This document shows, piece after piece, positions 35,141-43,325 of a DNA stretch of 43,395 bases (positions are counted from its first letter, which is position 1; each line of letters opens with the position of its first letter). The DNA lies in contig NZ_RCUW01000016.1 of assembly GCF_003667525.1 (NCBI RefSeq), positions 1 through 43,395 of the forward strand, in the 5' to 3' direction. This DNA comes from Mycetocola_B reblochoni. Lineage in GTDB: Bacteria; Actinomycetota; Actinomycetes; Actinomycetales; Microbacteriaceae. The position numbers and the translations under genes were made by a program. The notes beneath the pieces were generated by a model. It was not told where the DNA came from and did no database searches. It saw nothing but the letters and a program-made list of their open reading frames with translations.

Positions 35141-36305
35141 CGACAGCGTCCTCGTCGACCACGCGACCGGCGCGGATGAAGATCGGAGCGGCGCGGAGCT
35201 CCTCCGGGATGTCCTCGCGAACGGCGGCCGTGATCAGCACCTGCTCGAACCCCGTGACCGCCTCGGCCAGCCGTCGCCGTCGCTGACGGTCCAGTTCCGC
35301 GAACACGTCGTCGAGGATGAGGACCGGGTCCCCGAGATCGGAGTCCCTGCGCAACAGCTCCGCCGTCGCCAGCTTGAGCGCCAGGACGAACGACCACGAC
35401 TCACCGTGACTGGCGTATCCCTTGACCGGCAGCCGGTTGAGTCCGAACAGCAGATCGTCCCTGTGCGGTCCGACCAGGGTGAGCCCCCGCTCGCGTTCCG
35501 CGCGTCGGCGGCGCTCCATGGCCGCCCGGAAGCCCGCCTCGATCCGTGCCGAGTCCGGAACCGCGCTGTTCGCGGCCCGGTCCGCGGTGTCATCCGCATC
35601 GACGTCGTACCCGTCGATGCTCAGGCTCAAATCGATCGTCGGTTCGTGATCGTCGTCAACGACGGCCGCATAGGCGCGCCGCAGCGGGTCGCGGATCTGT
35701 TCGACCAGAACGGCCCGTCGGGCGATGATCTCGGTACCGAGGGAGATGAGCTTCTCGTCCCAGATCGTGAGTGTCTGCTCCTGCGCGGCGCTCAGCCCGC
35801 CCCTCAGGGATTTGAGCAGAGTGTTCCGTTGCTTGAGCACGCGTTCGTAGTCGGCCAGGACCGCGCTGAACCGTGGTGCGAGGATCATCGAGAGTTGGTC
35901 GATGAATCGACGTCGGCCAGAAGGTTCGCCCCGAACCAGGGCGAGGTCCTCCGGAGCGAAGAGGACCGTTCGGACGTACCAGGGCAGGTCCCGCGGCCGG
36001 ATTGCCGAGCGGTTGATCTGGGCACGGTTCGTCCCCGAGCGGTTGATCTGCACTTCGGCGAGGAGCTCGCGGTCGCCGTGGGTGAACGTCGTCCGCACGA
36101 TGGCGGCCTCGCATCCGGCGCGGACCATCGCTTGGTCACCGCTTACGCGGTGCGAACTGAGCGTGCTGAGAAAGACGAGCGACTCGACCAGGTTCGTCTT
36201 TCCCTGACCGTTCCGTCCGATGAAGAGGTTGGTACCGCCGTGCAGCTCAAGCTCGGCCTCCGCGTAGTTGCGGAAGTCCCTGAGGCTGAGGTGCGTGACG
36301 ATCAT
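35133..36305 (-). CDS. recF: DNA replication and repair protein RecF
   Basis: A 390-residue SMC-like ATPase that loads RecA at gaps. It has 'LSLRDFRNYAEAELEL' at the N-terminus, Walker A 'GRNGQGKTNLVES', the ABC signature region 'LVGPHRDDLLFGL' and Walker B/D-loop 'LILDDVFAELDRQRRRRL'. The ATG at 36305 has GGAG 7 bases upstream; the frame continues for 110 codons upstream but over the gnd gene and without similarity. It follows gnd by 50 bp. Confidence 0.97.
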   Translation of the reverse strand: MIVTHLSLRDFRNYAEAELELHGGTNLFIGRNGQGKTNLVESLVFLSTLSSHRVSGDQAMVRAGCEAAIVRTTFTHGDRELLAEVQINRSGTNRAQINRSAIRPRDLPWYVRTVLFAPEDLALVRGEPSGRRRFIDQLSMILAPRFSAVLADYERVLKQRNTLLKSLRGGLSAAQEQTLTIWDEKLISLGTEIIARRAVLVEQIRDPLRRAYAAVVDDDHEPTIDLSLSIDGYDVDADDTADRAANSAVPDSARIEAGFRAAMERRRRAERERGLTLVGPHRDDLLFGLNRLPVKGYASHGESWSFVLALKLATAELLRRDSDLGDPVLILDDVFAELDRQRRRRLAEAVTGFEQVLITAAVREDIPEELRAAPIFIRAGRVVDEDAVDV

Positions 36306-36355
36306 CGCGGTCTCCGTTCGGGGTGGTGCGGCACCACCCCGAACGGTGGAGCCGT

Positions 36356-37243
36356 CTACTCGGCTGACTTGACGGCGTGGCCGCCGAACTGGTTTCGCAG
36401 TGCCGCGACGGCCTTCATCGCCGGGGAGTCTTCCTGCCGCGAGACGAAGCGGGCGAAGATCGACGCCGAGATGGTCGGGACGGGAACGGCGTTGTCGATG
36501 GCCTCTTCGATGGTCCACCGTCCCTCGCCCGAGTCCTCGACGTAGCCTTCGATGTTGGCCAGAGTCGGGTCGTGCTGGAGCGCGAGGACGAGGAGCTCGA
36601 GCAGCCAGGACCGCACGACGGTGCCGCGCTGCCATGCTCCGAAGATCCCCGGAACGTCGTTGACGATGTCACTGCGCTTCTCGAGGAGCTCGTAACCCTC
36701 GGCGTACGCCTGCATCATCGCGTACTCGATGCCGTTGTGCACCATCTTGGCGTAGTGACCGGCACCGACGCCGCCGGCGTGGACGAAGCCCTCTGCCCGC
36801 GGTCCCTCGGGTCGGAGGGCATCGAACACGGGCATCACTCGCTCGACCTGCGCCTCGGGTCCGCCGACCATGAGGCCGTAGCCGTTGGTGACGCCCCAGA
36901 CGCCGCCAGACACACCGGCGTCGATGTAGTCGATGCCCTTCGCGGACAGCAGCTCGTTGTGCTTGATGTCCTCGGTGAAGCGGCTGTTCCCGCCCTCGAT
37001 GATCAGGTCGCCGGCGTCGAGGACGTCGCTGAGTTCGGTGATGACGGCGTCGGTGATGGCTCCGGCCGGGACCATCACCCAGACCGTCCGCGGTGCGGGA
37101 AGTGCCTCGGCGAGCTCGACGAGGTTGGCAACGTCGCTGACGTCGGGGTTGCGGTCGTAACCGGTGACCTCGATGCCGTTGTTGCGCAGACGAGTGCGCA
37201 TGTTGTTGCCCATTTTGCCGAGTCCGATAAGACCGATGTGCAT
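36356..37243 (-). CDS. gnd: 6-phosphogluconate dehydrogenase, decarboxylating (short type)
   Basis: A 295-residue oxidative pentose-phosphate enzyme that converts 6-phosphogluconate to ribulose 5-phosphate. The Rossmann fold starts 'MHIGLIGLGKMGNNM', with 'GYDRNP' after strand 2. Substrate-binding motifs are 'EGGNSRFTEDIKH', 'DAGVSGGVWGVTNGYGLMVGG' and 'GAGHYAKMVHNGIEYAMMQAYAEG' with the catalytic Lys and Asn. The short (about 300-residue) type is standard at this locus between dnaN and recF in Micrococcales. The start at 37243 has GGGAG 7 bases upstream. NAD or NADP preference cannot be stated safely. Confidence 0.95.
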   Translation of the reverse strand: MHIGLIGLGKMGNNMRTRLRNNGIEVTGYDRNPDVSDVANLVELAEALPAPRTVWVMVPAGAITDAVITELSDVLDAGDLIIEGGNSRFTEDIKHNELLSAKGIDYIDAGVSGGVWGVTNGYGLMVGGPEAQVERVMPVFDALRPEGPRAEGFVHAGGVGAGHYAKMVHNGIEYAMMQAYAEGYELLEKRSDIVNDVPGIFGAWQRGTVVRSWLLELLVLALQHDPTLANIEGYVEDSGEGRWTIEEAIDNAVPVPTISASIFARFVSRQEDSPAMKAVAALRNQFGGHAVKSAE

Positions 37244-37280
37244 GTGTTCTCCCAGTTGTGCGGTGTGTGCGGGGGTGTGC

Positions 37281-38426
37281 TCAGCGAAGAAGAAGGTTCG
37301 GCTGGAGCAGGTATTTGAAGCTGTCCGCCCCCGGCTGGTCCTTCGAGGACTGACTCGTGATGAGGACGGGGCCGGGCTTGTTGCTGTTCTCCGAGGTGGT
37401 GAACGAGAAACGGACGAACTCGCTGCGCACCGCGTTGAGCGCATCGATGAGGAACTGGGGCTTCAGCGACAGGACGATGTCGTTGCCGGTGAGCAGAGCA
37501 TCGACCGTTTCTGACGCCTGGGCGTTCTCGGAGCCGGCGGCGTCCATGGTGAGCCCATCGATGGTGAAGCTGAACCGCAGGGCTGCCTCACGCTCGAGGA
37601 CGAGGGAGACGCGGCGGACCGAATCGATCACGTCAGCGGTGTTCATGACCGCGTAGTTGCTGACATCGCTGGGGAACAGCCGTCTGACCGGGGGGAACGT
37701 TCCCTTGATCAGCAGGGACGTGACCGTCTTGCGGTCGGCCGAGAACGCGATGAGTTCGCGATCGTCGCTGTTGGTGAACGCGACCGAGATCGTGCTGGAG
37801 TGGCCGAAGGTCTTGCCGACCTCCTGGATCGTGCGAGCAGGGATGAGAGCGCTGATCGGTTCACCCGAGCCGGCACCGTTGTCCCACTCGATGTCACGGA
37901 CGGCGACGCGGTAACGGTCGGTGGCCACGAGGCTGAGCGTGTTGTCGGCGACCTCAAGCTGCACGCCCGTGATCACAGGGGTGACGTCGTCCTTCGAGGC
38001 GGCGACCGCGACCTGCGACACCGCGGTCGAGAAGTCCTCGGCCTTGACCAACCCGCTCTCACCGTCTACGTGCGGAACCGTCGGATACTCCTCGACTGGC
38101 ATCGAGAGGAGCGTGAACGATGCGGGGCCGCAGCTGACACTGATCTTGTTGTCGTCGGTGCTGAACTGGACGGGCGCGTTGGGCAGCCGGTTCGCGATTT
38201 CTGCGAGAAGACGTCCCGAGACGAGGACCGTTCCCTGCTCCTCGACGTCGGCATCGATTTCGGTCTGAGCAGACACCTCGTAGTCGAAGCTCGAGAGCTT
38301 CAGTCCGCTCTCGGTGGTTGACAGCAGCACACCACTCAGGATCGGGAGGGTCGTCCGCTGCGGAAGCAGCTTGACGGTGAACGAGACTGCGTCGCTGAAG
38401 ACGTCGCGATTCACGCTGAAGCGCAC
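37281..38426 (-). CDS. dnaN: DNA polymerase III sliding clamp (beta subunit)
   Basis: A 381-residue, three-domain clamp that tethers polymerase III to DNA. It begins 'MRFSVNRDVFSDAVSFTVKLLPQRTTLPILSGVLL' and contains 'VATDRYRVAVRDIEW', 'GTFPPVRRLFP' and 'YLLQPNLLLR' at the end, the usual place of the clamp's C-terminal contact residues (families normally end in a PMR/PVR-like turn; here LLR). Length and position downstream of oriC are standard. Confidence 0.97.
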   Translation of the reverse strand: MRFSVNRDVFSDAVSFTVKLLPQRTTLPILSGVLLSTTESGLKLSSFDYEVSAQTEIDADVEEQGTVLVSGRLLAEIANRLPNAPVQFSTDDNKISVSCGPASFTLLSMPVEEYPTVPHVDGESGLVKAEDFSTAVSQVAVAASKDDVTPVITGVQLEVADNTLSLVATDRYRVAVRDIEWDNGAGSGEPISALIPARTIQEVGKTFGHSSTISVAFTNSDDRELIAFSADRKTVTSLLIKGTFPPVRRLFPSDVSNYAVMNTADVIDSVRRVSLVLEREAALRFSFTIDGLTMDAAGSENAQASETVDALLTGNDIVLSLKPQFLIDALNAVRSEFVRFSFTTSENSNKPGPVLITSQSSKDQPGADSFKYLLQPNLLLR

Positions 38427-38862
38427 GGTGATCCCCTGACTGTCGGAGGTGGGCTCGGGATGACAACAATGCTAGCCCGTGCCGAAGTTCGTGTAGTTCC
38501 TCGAGCGTGGCCCCCCAAGGTTGCCTCGCGGGATTTTTCTTAGAAGATCTGTAATGGTCTTAACAGTTGTGGAGAGTGTGGATAACTCCGACGACGTCAG
38601 GAATCACAAGGGAACTACATTCCTGTCACTTGTGGGAAGCGTGTGAGCCGAGTTGAGTGAACATGCCGCGTCATGACGCCGATCGTGGCTTCGACTCCAC
38701 AAGAATCTCGCGCTCATCAACACGTTCGGGCGGCGCGTTCCACAGCTTTCCACAACTTGTCCACACCTGTGTACTTGTTAATAAGAGGAGCGGCGTCGGT
38801 GGACAACCCCTCGGGCATGGACGTCGCGCTGGGGTGCGAACACGGCGGCGCGATCGGTTCGA
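38427..38862. other. oriC: Chromosomal replication origin oriC
   Basis: The 436-bp dnaA-dnaN spacer contains DnaA boxes: TGTGGATAA (38577-38585, reverse of the consensus TTATCCACA), TTTCCACAA (38747-38755), TTGTCCACA (38757-38765), and the reverse of TTGTCCACC at 38798-38806. Three TCCACA cores at 38739, 38749 and 38760 are spaced 10 and 11 bp apart, on one face of the helix, next to the AT-rich GTACTTGTTAATAAGAG (38771-38787). A second AT-rich tract lies at 38531-38565. The unwinding site is inferred. Confidence 0.88.
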
Positions 38863-40308
38863 TCACCGGTTGAAGCGGTGTCCCTGCTTGATGCGGCTCG
38901 TCAGCTCGGTCACCTGGTTGTAGATCGAGCGACGCTCCTGCATGAGGTCGCCGATCTTCTTGTTGGCGTACATGACGGTCGTGTGGTCGCGATTGCCGAA
39001 CAGCTGGCCGATCTTCGGCAGCGAGAGGTTCGTCAACTCACGACACAGGTACATGGCGATCTGCCGCGACGTCGCGATGGCCTGCGAGCGCGACGAACCG
39101 TAGAGGTCGTCGACGGACAGTTTGAAGTAGGCGGCCGTGGTGTTGATGATGTCGACCGGCGAGATCACGTTGTCCTCGTCGAGGGTGATGAGGTCCTTGA
39201 GCACCGTCTGAGCGAGCGACATATCGATCGGCGTGCGTCCCAGGCTCGCGAAGGCGGTGACGCGGATGAGCGTGCCCTCCAGTTCGCGGATGTTCGAGGA
39301 CACCTTGGAGGCGATGAACTCGAGCACCTCGTCCGGGATGGAGAGCTTCTCGCTCTGCGCCTTCTTGCGGAGAATCGCGATGCGGGTCTCGAGGTCGGGG
39401 ACCTGGACGTCGGTGATGAGCCCCCACTCGAAGCGTGATCGCATCCGGTCCTCGAAGCCAGTGAGGGCCTTGGGAGGCAGGTCGCTGGTGATCACGACCT
39501 GCTTGTTGTGGTCGTGCAGGTTGTTGAAGGTGTGGAAGAACGCCTCCTGCGTCTCCGCCTTGCCCTGCAGGAACTGGATGTCGTCGATGAGGAGAATGTC
39601 GACGTCGCGGTAGCGGGCCTGGAACTCTGCGCCCCTGTTGTTCGCGATCGAGTTGATGAAGTCGTTGGTGAACTCCTCGCTGGAGACGTATCGAACGCGG
39701 ACTCCGGGGAAGAGGCTGATCGCGTAGTGACCGATCGCGTGCAGCAGGTGAGTCTTGCCGAGACCCGAGTCGCCGTAGATGAACAGCGGGTTGTAGGCCT
39801 TGGCGGGGGCCTCAGCGACGGCGACGGCAGCGGCGTGCGAGAAGCGGTTGGACTGCCCGATCACGAAGTTGTCGAAGGAGTACTTGTTGTTGAGCCGCGG
39901 GTCGTTCTCGCGCGACGGCAGTGGAGCGGGTGACGGCGAGGAAGGCTCGGCTGCGACGACGGGCGTCGACGCGGTCTGTCCGGCTGCCGGCGTACTGGCC
40001 GGTGTGGGGAGGACAGGCGCCGTGTCCTCCTCGATGATCTCCGGGTTGACGACGACGGCGTAGTTCGTGGCCTCGATCTGCTCGCTCATGGTGCCGATCG
40101 CCTCGATCAGGGAGGCGCGCATCCTGGCGTTGAGCTGACCCGCCGTGAACTCGTTCGGCACCTCGAGGTAGAGGGTTCCCCCCATGATGCCTTTGGGGAC
40201 GACGAGGTTCAGGAACCCTCGAAGCGGAGGTGTGATCCGGTCGTCGGTGCCGAGAACGCCGACGATGTCCTGCCAGATGGTCTCGATGTGGTCTTGCCCG
40301 TTGCTCAT
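38863..40308 (-). CDS. dnaA: Chromosomal replication initiator DnaA
   Basis: A 481-residue AAA+ initiator. Domain I (about 1-85) carries 'IWQDIVGVLG...ITPPLRGFLNLVVPKGIMGGTLYLEVPN'. Domain II (about 90-145) is an Ala/Pro-rich linker. Domain III has Walker A 'YGDSGLGKTHLLHAI', Walker B 'ILLIDDIQFLQGK' and the sensor 'VITSDLPPKALTGFEDRMRSRFEWGL'. Domain IV ends with the DnaA-box reader 'LFGNRDHTTVMYANKKI'. The ATG at 40308, with GGGGAG 3-4 bases upstream, is preferred to an in-frame ATG 11 codons earlier. It is divergent from rpmH across a spacer with DnaA boxes, suggesting autoregulation. Confidence 0.98.
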   Translation of the reverse strand: MSNGQDHIETIWQDIVGVLGTDDRITPPLRGFLNLVVPKGIMGGTLYLEVPNEFTAGQLNARMRASLIEAIGTMSEQIEATNYAVVVNPEIIEEDTAPVLPTPASTPAAGQTASTPVVAAEPSSPSPAPLPSRENDPRLNNKYSFDNFVIGQSNRFSHAAAVAVAEAPAKAYNPLFIYGDSGLGKTHLLHAIGHYAISLFPGVRVRYVSSEEFTNDFINSIANNRGAEFQARYRDVDILLIDDIQFLQGKAETQEAFFHTFNNLHDHNKQVVITSDLPPKALTGFEDRMRSRFEWGLITDVQVPDLETRIAILRKKAQSEKLSIPDEVLEFIASKVSSNIRELEGTLIRVTAFASLGRTPIDMSLAQTVLKDLITLDEDNVISPVDIINTTAAYFKLSVDDLYGSSRSQAIATSRQIAMYLCRELTNLSLPKIGQLFGNRDHTTVMYANKKIGDLMQERRSIYNQVTELTSRIKQGHRFNR

Positions 40309-40521
40309 AGCTCCCCAATGTTTACTCACAAGGTTATCCACCGACCAAGGCGCGAATGTGGGAAACGCGGTTGCGGGTAGGGATCGGCTTGGGGATAACC
40401 AGCCGTGCCACGCTAACGATCTGTTCGCCTAGCCGCAAGATCGCAGGCGAGGAGGGGGACGGTGCGGCGAAGAGGCACGGAGCAGGTCCTGTGGATAAAC
40501 CTGAGTGGTCGCCTCGTGGGT
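40309..40521. promoter_or_regulatory. dnaA-rpmH control region with DnaA boxes
   Basis: The 321-bp spacer between divergent dnaA and rpmH contains TTATCCACC (40333-40341), a GGGGATAA near-box (40391-40398, reverse) and an exact box TGTGGATAA (40490-40498, reverse of TTATCCACA). Boxes so close to the dnaA start suggest autoregulation of dnaA. I see no unambiguous dnaA -35/-10 pair. Confidence 0.65.
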
Positions 40522-40550
40522 TTGCTTGTTCGCTGCTGCCGTCGTAGATT
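40522..40550 (+). promoter_or_regulatory. rpmH operon promoter
   Basis: A -35 TTGCTT (40522-40527) and a -10 TAGATT (40545-40550) are separated by 17 bp on the + strand. Transcription would start near 40557, giving a leader of about 70 bases before rpmH with a GGAG ribosome site at 40621-40624. An alternative -35, TTGACG (40559-40564), has no good -10. Confidence 0.5.
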
Positions 40551-40629
40551 TAGTCAGTTGACGTATGCCTTTTGGCACCCAGTTGTCCCCACCGACTGTC
40601 GGTGGTGGAGCCTCACCCGTGGAGTAATC

Positions 40630-40767
40630 ATGAGCAAGCGAACCTTCCAGCCGAACAACCGTCGTCGTGCCAAGGTGCACGGCTTCCGTCTCCGTATGCG
40701 CACCCGCGCCGGCCGCGCCATCCTGGCGAACCGCCGCCGCAAGGGCCGCACCGAGCTCTCCGCGTAG
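40630..40767 (+). CDS. rpmH: Ribosomal protein L34
   Basis: A 45-residue, strongly basic large-subunit protein, 'SKRTFQPNNRRRAKVHGFRLRMRTR', matching L34 over its whole length. The ATG follows GTGGAG by 6 bases. It leads the rpmH-rnpA-yidD-yidC-jag operon conserved beside dnaA. Confidence 0.98.
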   Translation: MSKRTFQPNNRRRAKVHGFRLRMRTRAGRAILANRRRKGRTELSA

Positions 40768-40780
40768 TCGTCGACTCGTC

Positions 40781-41131
40781 GTGCTCGACGCAGCCCACAA
40801 GCTGACGCGAGCCGACGAGTACCGTCGGGTCGTTCGCCGAGGGCGGCGACTCGTCGGTGCTGTGACGGTCTCGCACATCGTGATGAACCCGAACCCTGTC
40901 CACGCACGGTTCGGGTTCATCGCTGCGAAATCCGTCGGCGGTGCGGTCGTTCGCAACCGTGTCCGGCGCCGTCTGAAAGCAGCCACCCACTCGGTTCTCG
41001 ATTCCGTCCCGGAAGGAACAGAGATCGTCGTGCGCGCCCAACCCGCGGCCGCGGCCGCGAGCTACGACGTCCTGTTGGCGGACGTCACCGCTGCCGCTGC
41101 GCGCGCGCGGACGCTGGCCTCACGATCATGA
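40781..41131 (+). CDS. rnpA: Ribonuclease P protein component
   Basis: A 116-residue basic protein that partners the RNase P RNA in tRNA 5' maturation. Characteristic parts are 'HKLTRADEYRRVVRRGRR', 'ARFGFIAAKSVGGAVVRNRVRRRLKAA' (the RNR motif) and 'IVVRAQPAAAAASYDVLLADV'. The GTG start at 40781 matches family length. The gene begins 13 bp after rpmH and overlaps yidD by 4 nt (ATGA). Confidence 0.96.
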   Translation: MLDAAHKLTRADEYRRVVRRGRRLVGAVTVSHIVMNPNPVHARFGFIAAKSVGGAVVRNRVRRRLKAATHSVLDSVPEGTEIVVRAQPAAAAASYDVLLADVTAAAARARTLASRS

Positions 41132-41424
41132 GTACGCTGCTGCTTCTGCCCCGCAACGCCGTCGTTGCGTTCCTCGTGGCCTACCGTCGGATCATCTCGC
41201 CGCTCTACGGTGACGTGTGCCGGTACCACCCGAGCTGCTCGGCGTACGCACTGCAATCGGTTCAGCTGCACGGTGTCCTCGTCGGTTCCTGGTGGACGGC
41301 GCGCCGACTGCTTCGATGCCACCCCTGGGCGACCGGTGGAATCGACGATGTCCGTCCCCGCCGACGCTTCCGCTACCTCATCACCCCGGCCGGCTTCGTC
41401 GTCGCCGGTCATCAGAAGGGCTAA
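41128..41424 (+). CDS. yidD: Membrane protein insertion efficiency factor YidD
   Basis: A 98-residue protein with the DUF37/YidD signature: 'LLVAYRRIISPLYGDVCRYHPSCSAYALQSVQLHG'-like pattern and the conserved 'RLLRCHPWATGGIDDV'. Three cysteines sit in the usual positions. An amphipathic N-terminal helix associates with the membrane. It lies between rnpA (4-nt overlap) and yidC, its normal neighbours, and assists YidC-dependent insertion. Confidence 0.96.
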   Translation: MSTLLLLPRNAVVAFLVAYRRIISPLYGDVCRYHPSCSAYALQSVQLHGVLVGSWWTARRLLRCHPWATGGIDDVRPRRRFRYLITPAGFVVAGHQKG

Positions 41425-41432
41425 CCCGCACA

Positions 41433-42425
41433 ATGGATATCTTCTCCATCATCCTCTGGCCCTTGAAATGGGTCGTCGAGCTACTCCTTGTCGGGTGGCA
41501 CTGGCTGCTGTCTGCCGCGGGGATGGATCCCGCGAGCGGGCTCACCTGGGTGCTGTCGATCGTCGGACTCGTCATCGTGGTGCGTGCGGCTCTGATCCCG
41601 CTGTTCGTCAAGCAGATCAAGAACCAGCGTCGGATGATGGAGGTCGCGCCACGGCTGAAGAAGGTCCAGGACAAGTACCGCGGCAAGCGTGATCAGCTGT
41701 CCCAGGAGGCGATGCGCCGCGAGACCATGGCGATCTACTCCGAGACCGGAACCAACCCGATGGCGTCGTGCCTGCCCCTCTTGGTGCAGATGCCGATCTT
41801 CTTCTCGCTGTTCCAGGTTCTGAACGCCGCTCAGGCCGGTAAAGCGGGCGTCGGGCCTCTGAACTCACAGCTTGCGGAGCAGTTCGGCAATGCGGCGTTG
41901 TTCGGTGGTTTCGCCCCGCTGCACACGAGCTTCCAGAAGGCCATGGAGGCCACTCCCCCGCAGGTCGGCGTCATGATCGTCGCTGCGGTGATGGTCGTGC
42001 TCATGACCGCATCGCAGTTCATCACGCAGCTGCAGATCATGTCGAAGAACATGTCGGAGGAGGCCAAGGCCAGCCCGATGTTCAAGCAGCAGCGGATCAT
42101 GCTGTACATCCTCCCGTTCATCTTCCTGTTCTCGGGATTCGCCTTCCCCCTCGGTGTGATGTTCTACTGGCTGACCAGCAACATCTGGACGATGGTGCAG
42201 CAGTTCATCGTCATCAGGAACATGCCGACGCCGGGCAGCGAGGCGGCGAAGAAGCGCGAGGAGCGCCTGGCACGAAAGGGCAAGCTCGTGGTCGACGAGG
42301 GGACGGCCCAGGAGACCGTCGTGGTCGTCGAGAAGCAGCAGCGGCAGCAGCCGATGAGCAAGTCCAGGGCGAAGAAGTCCGGCACGAAGCCGAACTCCGG
42401 CGGAAACAGTAGCGAGAGGAAGTAG
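41433..42425 (+). CDS. yidC: Membrane protein insertase YidC
   Basis: A 330-residue Oxa1-type insertase for inner-membrane proteins. It lacks the large periplasmic domain of Gram-negative YidC. It starts 'MDIFSIILWPLKWVVELLLVGWHWLL', then has the cytoplasmic loop 'QIKNQRRMMEVAPRLKKVQDKYRGKRDQLS', 'GTNPMASCLPLLVQMPIFFSLFQVL' and further helices ending 'GVMFYWLTSNIWTMVQQFIVIRNMP'. The conserved arginine expected in the first core helix is plausibly in 'VVRAALIPLFVKQ'. A basic, disordered tail of about 60 residues could contact ribosomes. The ATG is 9 bases after the yidD stop. Confidence 0.96.
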   Translation: MDIFSIILWPLKWVVELLLVGWHWLLSAAGMDPASGLTWVLSIVGLVIVVRAALIPLFVKQIKNQRRMMEVAPRLKKVQDKYRGKRDQLSQEAMRRETMAIYSETGTNPMASCLPLLVQMPIFFSLFQVLNAAQAGKAGVGPLNSQLAEQFGNAALFGGFAPLHTSFQKAMEATPPQVGVMIVAAVMVVLMTASQFITQLQIMSKNMSEEAKASPMFKQQRIMLYILPFIFLFSGFAFPLGVMFYWLTSNIWTMVQQFIVIRNMPTPGSEAAKKREERLARKGKLVVDEGTAQETVVVVEKQQRQQPMSKSRAKKSGTKPNSGGNSSERK

Positions 42426-42430
42426 TCGAT

Positions 42431-42916
42431 ATGTCAGATCCCACGATCGATGGAACGTCGACCCCTTCGGTTGACGAGGGCGATATCGCGGCGGACTTCA
42501 TCGAGGAGTTCCTCGACATCGCTGATTTGGACGGCGACCTCGAGATTTCCGTGACCAACGGTCGTTCCTACATCTCGGTGACCGCGGAGGGTGAGAGCAA
42601 CCTGGCCGTGCTCTCGGCCCCGGAGACCGTGAACGCGTTGCAGGAGCTCACCAGGCTCGCGGTGCAGTCGAAGACCGGTGAGTTTTCACGCCTGATCCTT
42701 GACGTCGATGGCTCCCGGCAGCAGCGGCTTCGTGAGCTCGAAAGACTTGTGGACAGCGCGATCGCTCAGCTCGACAGCGGCGCGGAGACCGCGGAGCTGC
42801 CGGCGATGTCGAGTTACGAGCGAAAGCTCGTTCACGATGTTGTCGCGGATCGCGGGTTCGTCTCGCACTCCTTCGGTGAGGGCCGTGATCGCCACACGGT
42901 GGTGACTCGCAGCTAG
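42431..42916 (+). CDS. jag: KH/R3H domain RNA-binding protein Jag (KhpB)
   Basis: A 161-residue RNA-binding protein. After an acidic N-terminal stretch, a KH-II domain (about 35-95) has 'FIEEFLDIADLDGDLEISV' and 'APETVNALQELTRLAVQSKTGEFSRLILDVDGSR'. The R3H domain (about 97-160) has 'RQQRLRELERLVDSAI', 'MSSYERKLVHDVVADRGFVSHSFGEGRDRHTVV', with the Arg-x3-His pattern. The typical Jag-N domain is missing, as usual in actinobacteria. It starts 5 bp after yidC and closes the operon. Confidence 0.95.
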   Translation: MSDPTIDGTSTPSVDEGDIAADFIEEFLDIADLDGDLEISVTNGRSYISVTAEGESNLAVLSAPETVNALQELTRLAVQSKTGEFSRLILDVDGSRQQRLRELERLVDSAIAQLDSGAETAELPAMSSYERKLVHDVVADRGFVSHSFGEGRDRHTVVTRS

Positions 42917-42943
42917 ACCCGCGAAGGAGTCGGGACACCAGCT

Positions 42944-42977
42944 CGTCCGGCGTACACCCGAGGGTATGTGCCGGACG
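42944..42977 (+). terminator. Terminator after jag
   Basis: CGTCCGGC (42944-42951) pairs with GCCGGACG (42970-42977). An inner ACCC-GAG-GGT stem completes the hairpin, and GCGTCGTTT follows. It begins 28 bases after the jag stop and would end the rpmH operon here. Confidence 0.65.
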
Positions 42978-43325
42978 GCGTCGTTTAGGCCCGGGCGGAC
43001 GGGGACTGTCCGGGTTCTGACCGTGCATCGATGCCGACGTTCGGGCGTGGGGCGAAGGCCGGACCTGTGCTTGTGCGTTTCGTCGTGGGCGGGTCGGCAG
43101 CTCGGTTTCAGCTGTCCAATTATGGTATGAACCGGTGATCCTCCGGGCTGTCGTCCGTCGTCGCCCGAGCTCTGCTTGTTCGGATTTCGATTTAGGTGGA
43201 GTGTGTCCCGATCGATGCACGTTGTGTTGTGCGGGAGACAGACCGGTTGTTCGCAGCGCTGGGCGCCGGGTGACGTCCCGCTGAGTGGTGGAGTTTCCTC
43301 AACACCGTGCGGGTCAGTGCTTTGA
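42978..43325. other. Intergenic region after jag without a gene
   Basis: About 350 bp with no credible coding frame on either strand. Its composition is richer in T and G than its neighbours. A possible -10, TATGGT (43121-43126), lies in CCAATTATGGTATGAA. The genes normally found here, rsmG and parAB, are not present. Confidence 0.5.

Noticed and set aside
34701..36545. Plus-strand frame of 614 codons opposite dciA and recF
   Set aside because: It spans two real genes and their junction on the other strand, and has no domain or start signal.
40559..40564. TTGACG as -35 of the rpmH promoter
   Set aside because: It has a perfect-looking -35 but no acceptable -10 at 16-18 bp; the TTGCTT/TAGATT pair upstream fits better.
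42648..43220. Minus-strand frame of 190 codons across the end of jag and the following gap
   Set aside because: It overlaps an intact jag gene, contains low-complexity Arg/Pro/Ser sequence, and crosses the terminator hairpin.
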